Positions 27,290-36,890 of a stretch of 62,156 nt of DNA are shown here, piece after piece. The stretch is taken from contig NZ_FRFE01000029.1 in NCBI RefSeq assembly GCF_900143695.1, positions 1-62,156 of the forward strand. The letters run 5' to 3'. The notes beneath the pieces were generated by a model, which saw only the letters and a program-made list of their open reading frames with translations, did not search any database and had not been told where the DNA came from. The position numbers were made by a program, and so were the translations under genes. Origin of the DNA: Desulfopila aestuarii DSM 18488. GTDB taxonomy: Bacteria > Desulfobacterota > Desulfobulbia > Desulfobulbales > Desulfocapsaceae. The stretch's first letter is position 1. Each line of letters starts with the position of its first letter.

Positions 27290-28600
27290 TCACATTTTAC
27301 GTCGGTCAAAAACGCGCTGTGCTTTTCCTTCGCTCCGCTGAATGGTCTTCGGCTCAACCAGCTTCACGCTGCAGGTGACCCCAAGATAATCCTTGATATC
27401 GGCCTTGATCTTGTTGGCAAGATTCTCCAGCACCCTGATCTCGTCGGAGAAGATGTTCTCACTCACTTCAACCTGGACCTGCATGGTATCGAGGTTTCCT
27501 TCCCGCTCAACCACGATCTGGTAATGGGGCTCAACGCCATCAATTCCCATCAGCACATGCTCGACCTGGGACGGGAAGACATTGACACCGCGGATGATGA
27601 GCATGTCATCGGTACGGCCAGTCACTTTTTCCATTCTTACCAGAGTCCTACCGCAGGCGCAGGTCTCATACATAAGCCTGGAGATATCCTTTGTCCGATA
27701 ACGGATCAGCGGGAACGCCTCTTTGGTGAGTGTGGTGAAGACCAACTCGCCCTTTTCACCCGGCGGCAGGACTTCGCCGGTTTGTGGGTCGATAATCTCC
27801 GGCAGGAAATGGTCTTCGAAGATATGCATGCCGCCCGAACTGGCCACACATTCCATTGATACGCCGGGACCGATAATCTCGGAAAGCCCGTAGATATCCA
27901 CAGCCTTCAGGTTCAGTTTGCGCTCCACCTCTTCACGCATATTCTCGGACCACGGCTCCGCCCCGAATATGCCAACCCTCAGCGACAGCGATTGAGGATC
28001 AACCTCCATCTCTCCCATGGCATCGGCCAGGTTGAGGGCGTAGGACGGGGTGGACATCAGGACAGTGGAACCAAAATCGCGCATGATATTGATCTGTCGT
28101 TTGGTGTTGCCGCCTGATACCGGAATAACTGTCGCCCCCAACCGTTCAGCCCCATAATGGGCGCCAAGACCGCCGGTGAACAACCCGTAGCCGTAAGCGT
28201 TATGGACAATATCGCCGCTATGCGCACCGGCACAGCAGAGAGCCCGGGCCATGACACTAGACCAGAGTTTTATGTCGGCTTCGGTATACCCAACAACCGT
28301 ACTTTTACCTGTAGTGCCGGAAGAGGCATGAACCCGCACCACTTCATCAAGCGGCACGGTAAAGAGACCAAACGGGTAATTGTCGCGCAAGTCATCTTTA
28401 TACGTAAACGGCAGCTTTTGAAGATCAGCCAGACTATTGATATCTTCAGGTTTGACCCCAGCTGCATCCATCTTCTCTCGATAGGGTTTCACCTTTTCAT
28501 AAACCCTGGCAACCAACCGCTTCAACCGGAGCAACTGAATCGATTCGAGCCCCACCCGGGGCAGGGTTTCTATTTCCTCTTCCCAGTATCTGGTCGTCAT
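27290..28600 (-). CDS. paaK: Phenylacetate-CoA ligase family protein (second copy)
   Basis: 436 residues, all the same motifs as the copy at 25.4 kb: [32 protein letters not shown] and [16 protein letters not shown]. The two proteins are clearly paralogous along their whole length but differ at many positions, including the C-terminal domain and the aryl-pocket region ([26 protein letters not shown] versus [26 protein letters not shown]). Its start lies 17 bases after the iorB stop, so the pair is probably co-translated. Role: CoA ester formation or ATP-forming cleavage of the arylacetyl-CoA made by Ior. Confidence 0.93.
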   Translation of the reverse strand: MTTRYWEEEIETLPRVGLESIQLLRLKRLVARVYEKVKPYREKMDAAGVKPEDINSLADLQKLPFTYKDDLRDNYPFGLFTVPLDEVVRVHASSGTTGKSTVVGYTEADIKLWSSVMARALCCAGAHSGDIVHNAYGYGLFTGGLGAHYGAERLGATVIPVSGGNTKRQINIMRDFGSTVLMSTPSYALNLADAMGEMEVDPQSLSLRVGIFGAEPWSENMREEVERKLNLKAVDIYGLSEIIGPGVSMECVASSGGMHIFEDHFLPEIIDPQTGEVLPPGEKGELVFTTLTKEAFPLIRYRTKDISRLMYETCACGRTLVRMEKVTGRTDDMLIIRGVNVFPSQVEHVLMGIDGVEPHYQIVVEREGNLDTMQVQVEVSENIFSDEIRVLENLANKIKADIKDYLGVTCSVKLVEPKTIQRSEGKAQRVFDRRKM

Positions 28601-28617
28601 GATGTGTCCTTTCGCTC

Positions 28618-29199
28618 TTATTTACTTTGATCCCGACCAGCGCGATACGCCTTGAGGTTCACCTCAAGAAAACGCTCAGGTACCCGGGTTCGGATTGCTT
28701 CTTCGAAAATCGCCCCATCCACCGGCATAAAAGCGGCCATAGCTCCAACCAGTACCACATTGGCGGTACGCACTTCACCAACCGACAGCGCAATGTCAAA
28801 GGCATCCACCGGGACAACCTCGATGCCGCGTTCAGTAAGTTGTTCGACCAACCCTTCCGGATAAACGGCCTTACCGGTAGCCACTGCCGGAGGTAGAATC
28901 CGCTGGGTATTCACCACAACCTTGCTGCCTTTGTGCAGGTAGGGCAGATAGCGAACCGCCTCCATCATTTCAAAGGCCACCTGGATATCGGCGCAGCCCG
29001 GTTCAATCAGTGGGGAATAGACCTTTTTCCCATAACGCAACTGGGCCGTAACCGAACCGCCACGCTGGGCCATCCCATGCACTTCGCTCTTTTTCACATC
29101 AAAACCTGCACCGAGAAGCCCCAGCGCGGTGATCTCGCTGGCCAGGAGAATGCCCTGGCCGCCTACCCCTGAAAAGAGGATGTTTCCTGTCGTTTCCAT
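28618..29199 (-). CDS. iorB: Indolepyruvate:ferredoxin oxidoreductase, beta subunit
   Basis: 193 residues from the ATG at 29199, with GGAGG about nine bases before; the ATG shares one base with the iorA stop (TAATG), so the two are translationally coupled. The longer frame to 29250 would run into iorA. The gamma-type domain of 2-oxoacid:ferredoxin oxidoreductases is seen as [17 protein letters not shown] and [15 protein letters not shown]. With IorA it converts indole-, phenyl- or hydroxyphenyl-pyruvate plus CoA to the aryl-acetyl-CoA, CO2 and reduced ferredoxin during aromatic amino-acid breakdown in the cytoplasm. Confidence 0.95.
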   Translation of the reverse strand: METTGNILFSGVGGQGILLASEITALGLLGAGFDVKKSEVHGMAQRGGSVTAQLRYGKKVYSPLIEPGCADIQVAFEMMEAVRYLPYLHKGSKVVVNTQRILPPAVATGKAVYPEGLVEQLTERGIEVVPVDAFDIALSVGEVRTANVVLVGAMAAFMPVDGAIFEEAIRTRVPERFLEVNLKAYRAGRDQSK

Positions 29200-31010
29200 T
29201 ATTTTTCCTCCTTCCTGGTGATCGCGTTGAACTTGCAAAGAGATGCACATTGACCGCAGTCATTGCAAAGAATCTCATCGATCTTCGAAACACCCTTTTG
29301 TTTCGCTTTAAAGCCTTTAGCCTCGGCCTCACCTTCACCAAAGGCGGTCCAGCTGATGGCCGGGCAGCCAAGACGGATGCAGGCCATACAGCCCACACAG
29401 TTCTCCTGGTTGGTAAAGTAGGAGACCGGCTTGCGCTCCTTCATCTCGGGGAGCAGCACACACGGGGCTTTGGAAATAACAACAGACGGCTCTTCAAGTG
29501 CGATAGCCTCTTTCAGTACCTTTTTGGTCTCGGGCACATCGTGAGGATTGACGACAAAAACGTGCTTGACCCCGATGGCTCGACACAGTCCCTCGATATC
29601 GATACCGTGGGCGTGCTCACCCTTAATCGAACGACCGCTGGCCGGGTTCTGCTGCTGACCGGTCATGGCGGTTATGCTGTTATCAAGAATGATGGTGGTG
29701 GCCCCCGAGTTGTTATAGACGGTATTCATCAGACTGTTGACGCCTGTGTGCATAAAGGTGGAATCGCCGATAACGGAAACAACCTTATTATGCCCATCGG
29801 CACCGAGAGCCTTCGCCATGCCGTGCGCGATGGAAATTGAGGCACCCATGCAGACACAGGAATCCATTGCAGAAAGAGGTGGTAAAAAGGCAAGGGTATA
29901 ACAGCCAATATCACCTGAAACAAACACCCCAAGTTTTGAGAGGTTAAAGAAGATACCGCGATGAGGGCAACCCGCGCACATATTGGGAGGCCGCATCGGC
30001 AGAGGAACCGGCGCAAACAGATCAGCTTTCTTTTTGCCTTCGATAGACTCGCGAACAATGGCGGTGTTCAATTCGCCCTGGTTTGGAATAAGATCCTTAC
30101 CGTGACAATCGATCCCCATGGCCTTGATGTGCGTCTCAAGAAACGGGTCCAGCTCTTCAACGACATAGAGTTCATCAACAGAAGCAGCAAACTCGCGGAT
30201 CTTCTTTTCCGGCAATGGCCAGCACATACCGAGCTTTAACACCGTCGCCTCTGGAAAGGCCTCTTTCACATACAGATAGGCAACGCCGGACGTGATAAAA
30301 CCTCGCTTGGTGTCACCAGGTTCGACCACATTGAAGTCGGCGGTTTCCGCCAGCTCCCGGCATTTTTTCATCCGCTCTTCCACATAGACCCGACGGCCCC
30401 GGGCGAGTGCCGGCAGCATAACCATTTTCTCCGGCACCTTAGTAATACCGCAGGCAGGATTCCCGCTTACCGTTTCGCCTTTATAAACCACACCTTTAAC
30501 GTGGGAGACGCGGGTAGTGATACGCAGCATCACCGGAGTATCCAGCTCTTCGCTCAGCGCATATGCTATTTTCAAGAACTCTTTGGCATCTGACGGATCA
30601 GACGGTTCCAGCATAGGCAACTTGGCGGCAAAAGCGTAATTGCGATTATCCTGCTCGTTCTGGGAGCTATGCATCTCTGGGTCATCGGCGCTCACCAGCA
30701 CCAGCCCGCCACATACGCCAGTATAGGAGGCTGTAAAGAGCGGGTCGGCAGCAACATTCACCCCGACATGTTTCATCGTCGCCAGCGCTCTTGCCCCGGC
30801 AAAAGAAGCACCAATGGCCACCTCCAGCCCGACCTTTTCGTTCGGTGCCCATTCAGTATATACCCCTTCATATGTTGAGAGGTTTTCCATAATCTCGGTG
30901 GAAGGCGTGCCCGGATAACCGGAGGCGACCTTCACGCCTGCCTCGACAGCACCCAGCGCGAGCGCTTCGTTGCCGGACATCCAGAATGCATTTTCGCGTA
31001 TTTGTGTCAC
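29199..31010 (-). CDS. iorA: Indolepyruvate:ferredoxin oxidoreductase, alpha subunit
   Basis: 603 residues from a GTG at 31010, chosen because AGGAG lies five bases upstream and MTQIRENAFWMSGNEALALG is the normal start; an ATG at 31058 has no ribosome site. N-terminal pyruvate-oxidoreductase domains (GYPGTPSTEI), a thiamine diphosphate-binding C-domain (GDSTFMHTG followed by NN), and a C-terminal ferredoxin domain with two cysteine clusters (CVGCMACIRLGC and CNDCGQCASLC). The first cluster has an unusual CxxCxxCxxxxC spacing, as usual in this family. First gene of the operon ior-paaK-ACT-paaK. The aryl-acetyl-CoA produced is handed to the ligases for ATP formation. Confidence 0.95.
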   Translation of the reverse strand: MTQIRENAFWMSGNEALALGAVEAGVKVASGYPGTPSTEIMENLSTYEGVYTEWAPNEKVGLEVAIGASFAGARALATMKHVGVNVAADPLFTASYTGVCGGLVLVSADDPEMHSSQNEQDNRNYAFAAKLPMLEPSDPSDAKEFLKIAYALSEELDTPVMLRITTRVSHVKGVVYKGETVSGNPACGITKVPEKMVMLPALARGRRVYVEERMKKCRELAETADFNVVEPGDTKRGFITSGVAYLYVKEAFPEATVLKLGMCWPLPEKKIREFAASVDELYVVEELDPFLETHIKAMGIDCHGKDLIPNQGELNTAIVRESIEGKKKADLFAPVPLPMRPPNMCAGCPHRGIFFNLSKLGVFVSGDIGCYTLAFLPPLSAMDSCVCMGASISIAHGMAKALGADGHNKVVSVIGDSTFMHTGVNSLMNTVYNNSGATTIILDNSITAMTGQQQNPASGRSIKGEHAHGIDIEGLCRAIGVKHVFVVNPHDVPETKKVLKEAIALEEPSVVISKAPCVLLPEMKERKPVSYFTNQENCVGCMACIRLGCPAISWTAFGEGEAEAKGFKAKQKGVSKIDEILCNDCGQCASLCKFNAITRKEEK

Positions 31011-31407
31011 AGTAGCTCCTGATGGTTGTACGTCTGTCTTTCCTCGCCCGATAAGCATGTGAAATCAGGCAACCGATCGTTAGATTGACTCAGCAAACTA
31101 CTCCGAAATCAGGTTATCAGGCAAGCTTTTTTCAAAATTGAGAAATCGGAAATCGCAAGGTTATACGGGAATTGTCTGACAGGATGCGACGGCCCGGTAG
31201 AAATCTTCTAAAGAAGCCAAAGGGGTTGATTTCAATAGCGAGGGGAACATCTTGTTTTGACAACTGTAATGTTTAGAATATACTGCAGATCGTTATAGCG
31301 GCGAGGAGCAATGGCCATTTCCGGTCTGACCGAGGCGCACAACTCTACAATCTGCCAGAATCATGACCTGATACTGGTTGAATGATTTCACTCTGGAGGA
31401 TCACCAC
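31011..31407. other. Divergent promoter region
   Basis: About 0.4 kb between iorA and the CBS-ACT gene. It should carry both promoters. I saw no clear operator, riboswitch or small gene. Confidence 0.35.
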
Positions 31408-32079
31408 ATGTATATCGGCAGAATCATGCACACCGACCTGGTCACCGTTTCGCCGGAAACAACCCTTGAAGACGCCCGAGATATTATCGCAAAGAAAAAT
31501 ATCGATCACCTGTTGGTGGTGAATGACAAAGGCAAGCTGGTCGGTATCCTCTCCGACCGCGATCTCAAACAGAACTGGGCCTCACCAGCCACGTCGCTTT
31601 CGACCCACGAACTCAACTACTTGCTGTCAAAGGTCTTGGTCAAGATGATCATGATCAAAACCGTCGTCACCATCCCGGTGGATACCACCGTTGAGCGAGC
31701 CGCCTATATCATGCAGCAGCATAATATCAGCGCTCTGCCGGTGATGGAAAACGACGACCTGGCCGGTATTATCACCTCCACCGATGTCATGGGCGTACTG
31801 CTCGACGCCATAGGCATGAGCGACGAATCAATGCGGCTTGGTGTATTTGTCAAAGACTCCATCGGAGTGCTCGCCGAACTGACCGCTATCTTAAAAGACG
31901 AAAAAATCAATATCCAGAGTCTGCTCAGCTGGCCCGAGAAAAAACATCCTGGTGTAGCCCAGCTGGTCATGCGTGTTGCCGCTCAGGATGGACTCAAAGC
32001 CATTAACGCCCTGCAAGCTAAAGGTTTCAAAGTAAAAAGCGGCTATGTGAAAGATATTACGCCGTATCTCCCCGCATAA
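31408..32079 (+). CDS. CBS-pair plus ACT-domain protein (AcuB-like)
   Basis: 223 residues from the ATG at 31408, which has GGAGG eight bases upstream; an upstream frame from 31378 has none. Two CBS motifs: MHTDLVTVSPETTLEDARDIIAKKNIDHLLVVNDKGKLVGILSDRDL and KTVVTIPVDTTVERAAYIMQQHNISALPVMENDDLAGIITSTDVM, then an ACT-like domain (about 150-222). CBS pairs bind adenine nucleotides. AcuB of Bacillus has the same build and is linked to acetoin use, but here no acetoin genes are beside it. A regulatory role in energy or amino-acid sensing is likely. A terminator follows directly. Confidence 0.9.
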   Translation: MYIGRIMHTDLVTVSPETTLEDARDIIAKKNIDHLLVVNDKGKLVGILSDRDLKQNWASPATSLSTHELNYLLSKVLVKMIMIKTVVTIPVDTTVERAAYIMQQHNISALPVMENDDLAGIITSTDVMGVLLDAIGMSDESMRLGVFVKDSIGVLAELTAILKDEKINIQSLLSWPEKKHPGVAQLVMRVAAQDGLKAINALQAKGFKVKSGYVKDITPYLPA

Positions 32080-32111
32080 TTGCTTCAATCCCTTTTGTAG
32101 TATGCTGCATG

Positions 32112-32146
32112 AAAAGCCCGGTTTCCCTGCCGGGCTTTTTCTTTTT
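32112..32146 (+). terminator. Rho-independent terminator after the CBS-ACT gene
   Basis: AAAAGCCCGG stem with CCGGGCTTTT, an 8-base loop, then CTTTTTC. Classic terminator 33 bases after the stop. Confidence 0.93.
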
Positions 32147-32299
32147 CAGCTCCCGAGACTGTCATCTCCGGCCAAATCACGTGAATAGAAATTGAAAAGC
32201 CTTGCGAAAGGGGCTAGGATCAGTGCGTATTTTCTTGAAACAACTCCATCCTGGACACTGCACGAACGGCAGACAACCCTGAGCTCAAGACATATCGAC

Positions 32300-33625
32300 G
32301 TGAATAGCAGCAACGAACATTTCCTTCAATGGTTCCGACACGTTTCCCCCTACATCCATGCACACAGGGGAAAAACTTTTGTCATCATGATCCCAGGCGA
32401 CTGCCTCGCCCAGGAGAATTTCACCAACATTGTAAGCGATATCGCCATTCTCCATTCTCTTGGCGTGCGGCTGGTGGTGGTTCACGGGGCACGTCTGCAA
32501 ATCGAGGATGAACTGACCCAGGCCGGATACAGTTCCAATTTTCATCACGGCGCCCGGATCACCGAGCGTGAACATCTGCCCTACATCGTCAAGGCAGCCG
32601 GTACCGCTCGCTGTCAGGTCGAAGCTCTTTTCTCCAGCGGACTACCCAACTCGCCAATGTTCGGTGCTAAAATAAAAGTGCGTGGCGGCAATTTCATCGC
32701 CGCCCGCCCGCAGGGTATTATTGACGGCATCGATCACCAGATGACCGGCAAGGTCAGAAACGTGGATCGACAGGCTATTGTTGAAATCCTGCAAAACAAC
32801 TGTATCGCCCTGCTCTCACCCATCGGCTACTCCATTACCGGCGAGGTGTTCAACCTCTCGTTTACCGATGTCGGCATCAGTGTCGCGAACGCCATCGGCG
32901 CCGACAAAGTGCTGATTTTCAACGATGACGGTCCGATCTACGACCGGAACGGCACCCTCTTCCGGCAATTGAATCTTGCCCAGTGTGAACAATTTCTCGC
33001 CGAATCGTCCGAGCACGCCCCGGCCAACTCATACTTTTCGCTGAGAGCCGGTTACACTGCCTGCAAAAAGGGCGTGGCGAGAGCACACATCATCTCCTCT
33101 ACCGAAGATGGCACCCTGTTACGGGAACTCTACACCCGCGACGGTTCCGGAACCATGGTCTACAGTGACAGTTATGAGGTGATCCGACCGGCCGGCCTGC
33201 AGGATGTACCAGGTATCCTCAACGTCATCAGTCCGCTTGAACAGAAAGGTATTCTGGTCAAACGTTCCCGGGAACTGCTCGAAAACGAGATCAACTACTT
33301 CACGATCCTGGAAAAAGATAACCTTATCATCGGCTGCGCTGCACTCTATCCGATGCAGGATTCAGCCGCAGGTGAACTGGCCTGCGTGGCAATGATGAAG
33401 GAATATCAGAAAGGGGGCCGTGCCAGGACGCTTCTTGAACATGTTGAAAAACAGGCAGTGGAACTTCAGCTTGACGAAATATATGTGCTGACCACCCGCA
33501 CCGCCCACTGGTTTATCGAACAGGGCTTTGTCGAGAGCACGGTCGAGGCTTTACCAGCTAGCAGAAAGGCGCTTTACAACTACCAGCGGAATTCGAAAGT
33601 GCTGGTCAAGAAACTCGGCATTTAG
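32300..33625 (+). CDS. argA: N-acetylglutamate synthase (amino-acid kinase plus GNAT)
   Basis: 441 residues from a GTG at 32300 (E. coli ArgA is about 443). A longer frame opens with TTG at 32192. The chosen start gives MNSSNEHFLQWFRHVSPYIHAHRGKTFVIMIPGD, which lines up with the E. coli N-terminus; there is only a weak ribosome site. Amino-acid kinase fold at about 20-280 (binds arginine and glutamate), GNAT domain at about 295-435 with VRPAGLQDVPGILNVI, ACVAMMKEYQKGGRARTLL as the acetyl-CoA loop, and GFVE. It makes the first intermediate of arginine synthesis and is normally inhibited by arginine. Downstream lies a hairpin and then a pseudogene. Confidence 0.9.
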   Translation: MNSSNEHFLQWFRHVSPYIHAHRGKTFVIMIPGDCLAQENFTNIVSDIAILHSLGVRLVVVHGARLQIEDELTQAGYSSNFHHGARITEREHLPYIVKAAGTARCQVEALFSSGLPNSPMFGAKIKVRGGNFIAARPQGIIDGIDHQMTGKVRNVDRQAIVEILQNNCIALLSPIGYSITGEVFNLSFTDVGISVANAIGADKVLIFNDDGPIYDRNGTLFRQLNLAQCEQFLAESSEHAPANSYFSLRAGYTACKKGVARAHIISSTEDGTLLRELYTRDGSGTMVYSDSYEVIRPAGLQDVPGILNVISPLEQKGILVKRSRELLENEINYFTILEKDNLIIGCAALYPMQDSAAGELACVAMMKEYQKGGRARTLLEHVEKQAVELQLDEIYVLTTRTAHWFIEQGFVESTVEALPASRKALYNYQRNSKVLVKKLGI

Positions 33626-33633
33626 ATTTTTAA

Positions 33634-33655
33634 CTCTGCCCGCGTCCGGGCAGAG
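33634..33655 (+). terminator. Hairpin after argA
   Basis: Perfect 9-bp inverted repeat (CTCTGCCCG) with a 4-base loop, 8 bases after the argA stop. No T-run follows, so it may be a 3'-end stabiliser. The downstream duplication described at 33668 begins within its right arm. Confidence 0.55.
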
Positions 33656-33667
33656 AGCAGAGGCTGA

Positions 33668-33957
33668 CTATCCTGAGCAGCCGCATGCAGCTACCCGTTC
33701 AAATTGAGGCGCCTCCCCCTCCGTCTGATAGCCGTCACGCTTCCACCAGTCCATGCTCCATAGAAGATCTCGAACATTGAAGCCGATCTCTATGATCTTT
33801 ATTGCCTTATTAGTGAAAGCATTGCAGCTGATACCGTCACAATAGGTAATATACTTTTCTGGGGAATCGAAGATCTTTATACAAGCAAAAACTCATGTTC
33901 GGTAGGGAAGGTCGACGGCAGTAGCTAAATGTTCTGCATCATGTGCCTCCTTCCCAA
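33668..33957 (-). pseudogene. Broken copy of the rhodanese part of the DinB-rhodanese gene
   Basis: Read on the minus strand this translates to a close copy of the last ~95 residues of the protein at 59539-60465, ending DWWKRDGYQTEGEAPQFER and then VAACGCSG and a stop. Similarity runs past the stop into the shared downstream string GAGAGCAGAGGCTG. It has an in-frame TGA at 33893-33895 and no N-terminal DinB domain or start, so it is a decayed partial duplicate. The 5' limit falls right before the stop of the glycosyltransferase-like gene at 33962. Confidence 0.88.
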
Positions 33958-33961
33958 ACAG

Positions 33962-34612
33962 CTACTTCGGCGCATACTTCGCCATATGCAATATTTTAGG
34001 CATCGCCTCTTTGCGCCTCCACATCCACAGAGACTTGCGATAACGTATATTGTATTCAGGTGGTAAGACATTCAGCCTCAGGTTACTTTCGTACAACAAT
34101 TGTCGCAGCGTTACCTGATCTTTCGTCAAACCTGCACTATGAAAAGCTGTTTTCCATTCTTCAAAGAAGTTGATAACAGCGGGGTCCTTCCGAAAGGCAA
34201 TAACACCGCCGTTGAGCTGAGGGAAACTATAAGGGATGGGCTTTGTCCATTCCCTTAAGGTGTTCGGATGGTTTCTACGATGAGCATGAGCCAGAGCTAT
34301 ATCAAAGTGGTCGAGCATGTCAAATATCTCTGAAATGTCGACCAACACCCTGGTATCGGAATCGAGATACAAAGTTTTGTAAAAGGGAGACTGACCTATA
34401 TAGTCAACCTTTGAACGGTAGTGACCGTTTTCAATAAGACTATGACTGCTAAAAATTGTCTCATCTACATTTCTCGAGTCTGTAAAAATATGAACATCCA
34501 GGCCTGGATTGGTTTGCCTGACACTTTCTGCCGAGCACCTCGCCGCCTCAGCATGTTTCTTACCAGCGGCAATGTATAGTACTCCCCTACTCTTCTTTGA
34601 GGTGAAAGTCAT
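33962..34612 (-). CDS. Glycosyltransferase-like protein (GT-A fold, GT8-like)
   Basis: 216 residues; ATG with AAAGGTG six bases upstream. GT-A type features: KKHAEAARCSAESVRQTNP as the first helix, YKTLYLDSDTRVLVDISEIF with a DxD-type metal site, and PQLNGGVIAFRKDPAVINFF resembling GT8 (glycogenin-like) N-terminal blocks. It stands apart from neighbours, with the sulfotransferase gene divergent. It could build a lipid or surface glycan; no acceptor is evident. Lies at the edge of the sphingolipid region, so a headgroup role is possible but unproven. Confidence 0.7.
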   Translation of the reverse strand: MTFTSKKSRGVLYIAAGKKHAEAARCSAESVRQTNPGLDVHIFTDSRNVDETIFSSHSLIENGHYRSKVDYIGQSPFYKTLYLDSDTRVLVDISEIFDMLDHFDIALAHAHRRNHPNTLREWTKPIPYSFPQLNGGVIAFRKDPAVINFFEEWKTAFHSAGLTKDQVTLRQLLYESNLRLNVLPPEYNIRYRKSLWMWRRKEAMPKILHMAKYAPK

Positions 34613-34812
34613 TATTTACACCTTTTTGTAAATTTATATAATCGAATCATTTTTTTCATTTACGATAGGCTTGAAACTGCCACGGATGAATGAAAAAGTA
34701 AAAGGTTGATAAATAGTTGACGAGATCGGTTTCATGATAGTAAGTGATTTTCCTTGGGTGGTGCTCATCCCATCACGCCTTCTATATGCTACATACAAAT
34801 AATGGTGAGACA

Positions 34813-35703
34813 ATGGTACAGTCTTGTGGTCGGTTGATCATGATTCTTTCAACAGAGCGCTCCGGGTCGACACTACTGGCCGCAATTCTTGGGGGCAATA
34901 AACGGGTTGTCGCTCCTCCCGAAATGCATGTGTTACGCTATGCCGACTTCTCTGCCTGGCGGCAGGCGAAACCCGAAGCTGTTTCGTCCCTCTCATGGGT
35001 TATGAACGTCCTTGGTGAACCCTCTAGCCCTCAGGAACTCGATAACCGCTTCGGAGGACTTACGACAGAAGATGTTTATCGAGAATTGCTCAAGCTGTGT
35101 GGTTCAGACCAATTGCTTGTTGACAAGACACCCGCATATGCCCGTAAAGATGACGTCCTCGAACGAATCGAAAAACTCGAGCCATTTTATATCTGGCTGG
35201 TTCGCCACCCTCTTGCAGTACTTGCTTCCTCGCAGGACCGACGCATACAGCGTTATACTGAAGAGCGGAACAATACCACAAATTTGGCTCTGAAAGTCAA
35301 GCTTGATCTACGGCGAGCATTGGACCGCGTGTGGCGATTTCGCTATGGCCACTACAGACGCGAAAAGCTCCGTTACTGGTGTGATATAAACGTTCGAATC
35401 GACGCCTTCCTTACTGCTCTTTCTGAAGAACGTTTCATAAGGATCCATTACGAGAAACTGGTCCGAGCGCCGGAAGAACAACTCGACCGACTTTGCGCAG
35501 CGTTGGGTTTGGATCTGGAACCGTCCATGCTCAATCCTGGAAGCAATGTGCCAGAACCTCTCGCCTGGGGCCTGGGAAGTGAAAAAGTTCGCGCACATTC
35601 CAGCATCAATCCCCAGATCGCTGACCGCTGGAAAAATCGTTTTGATGAAAGCCTGCTCGACAAACAGACCTTGAAAATCATGGAACGTTTAGGTGTTGAA
35701 TAG
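34813..35703 (+). CDS. Sulfotransferase family protein
   Basis: 296 residues from the ATG at 34813 (GGTGAG five bases upstream); a frame from 34744 adds 23 residues without a ribosome site. The PAPS 5'-phosphosulfate loop is LSTERSGSTLLAAILGG near residues 10-26, and the 3'-phosphate site is VRHPLAVLASS around 140. The last third carries a conserved ERFIRIHYEKLVRAPEEQLDRLCAALGL block. Such enzymes transfer sulfate from PAPS to a hydroxyl of a lipid, sugar or small molecule. It lies between glycosyltransferase genes and about 5 kb from the sphingolipid genes, so a sulfated glycolipid product is conceivable. Confidence 0.88.
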   Translation: MVQSCGRLIMILSTERSGSTLLAAILGGNKRVVAPPEMHVLRYADFSAWRQAKPEAVSSLSWVMNVLGEPSSPQELDNRFGGLTTEDVYRELLKLCGSDQLLVDKTPAYARKDDVLERIEKLEPFYIWLVRHPLAVLASSQDRRIQRYTEERNNTTNLALKVKLDLRRALDRVWRFRYGHYRREKLRYWCDINVRIDAFLTALSEERFIRIHYEKLVRAPEEQLDRLCAALGLDLEPSMLNPGSNVPEPLAWGLGSEKVRAHSSINPQIADRWKNRFDESLLDKQTLKIMERLGVE

Positions 35704-35741
35704 GTTGAAGAAGACCACAATATCAATTTCGCCGAATATGA

Positions 35742-36890
35742 TCAGGACACTCTCCTGACAACCTGTGACAATACCTTGATATATTCATCTGCTGCATTGG
35801 TCACTGAAAAATCTGAGGCCCTGGCTCTCAGGAGCTGTTCCTCTCTAGGGGAATCAAGAGTCGCCATGATAGCCTGAGCAAGGGCAAGGGGATCTTTGAC
35901 AGGCACCAAGCGGCCGAACTTGCCATTTTCCAGAATTTCAGCAGGGCCACTTGGACAATTGGTGCTGACGATCGGACAGCCCGCAGCCATAGCCTCAATA
36001 AGAACACCTGGCAACCCTTCGCATTCAGACGACAAGACGAATACGGAAGCTCTCGACATCCATGCCAGGGGATTTTGTACAAAACCCGGCATATCGACAT
36101 CTTTGGAAACACCAAGGTCCCTGGCGAGATCTAGAAGTTCCCCGCGTTTTCCACCTTCTCCAAGAATTATAAGACGTACCTCCCTTTGCTTTCTCACCAC
36201 AGCAAAGGCTCGTATGAGATTGTTAAAATCTTTACGACTTGTTAACCTGCCTGCCCCAAGGATTACCTGCGGCCCTTTTTCGTCGAACCACGGATGATCA
36301 AACGATTCTAACGATCTGTCAATCAGATCAGGAGTGAAGGTCGGGTTGTAGATGGTTTTTATTCGTTGAGGTGAAAGCCTCGTATTTGCAGCGATGTCTT
36401 CTGCAATTCCATCAGCAACGGCAATCACTGCATCAACCTCAGAAAACCATTTGCAAGCTGTCCTGTAACGAATTCTATTGAATATATTCAGGGCACCAGC
36501 ATGAGAAGCTGTAAGATGGCTGCTTAAACGGAGCACTAAAGGCGTTTCTGTCCCTGATAGCCGTCGGGCAGCAATAGCTGTCAGACTCGTATGACTGGCT
36601 GCAGACAACAGCACCTCCGGTTTTTTCTGACACAGGTACTCAGCAAGAGCATTTCGACTGCAAAAGAGTTTCAGCTTCCTGAAATTTTTACCAGGCAAGA
36701 ACCGTATGAATTTGTTTTTCAAAGAGAACCTATGCACTTCTGGTGGGACTTCCGACGATAGCACGCCCCCATCCATAACGGTAACAAGATCAATGCGATG
36801 GCCCCGGCGTACAAACTCCTGCATAAGTGTCAGGATTCTGCGCTGAGCACCACCACCGGTCATCTCATATATAAATATTGCAATGTGCAC
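35742..36890 (-). CDS. Glycosyltransferase family 4-type protein
   Basis: 382 residues, GT-B fold. N-terminal GGGAQRRILTLMQEFVRRGHRIDLVTV acceptor-domain motif, then the donor domain with ILGAGRLTSRKDFNNLIRAF, EGGKRGELLDLARDLGV, VFVLSSECEGLPGVLIEAMAAGCPIVSTNCPSGPAEIL (the E-x7-E retaining-enzyme signature). Close to capsular/O-antigen or lipid glycosyltransferases. The neighbouring sulfotransferase ends 38 bases away in the opposite direction. Likely decorates a cell-surface polymer or lipid; the sugar is unknown. Confidence 0.9.
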   Translation of the reverse strand: MHIAIFIYEMTGGGAQRRILTLMQEFVRRGHRIDLVTVMDGGVLSSEVPPEVHRFSLKNKFIRFLPGKNFRKLKLFCSRNALAEYLCQKKPEVLLSAASHTSLTAIAARRLSGTETPLVLRLSSHLTASHAGALNIFNRIRYRTACKWFSEVDAVIAVADGIAEDIAANTRLSPQRIKTIYNPTFTPDLIDRSLESFDHPWFDEKGPQVILGAGRLTSRKDFNNLIRAFAVVRKQREVRLIILGEGGKRGELLDLARDLGVSKDVDMPGFVQNPLAWMSRASVFVLSSECEGLPGVLIEAMAAGCPIVSTNCPSGPAEILENGKFGRLVPVKDPLALAQAIMATLDSPREEQLLRARASDFSVTNAADEYIKVLSQVVRRVS

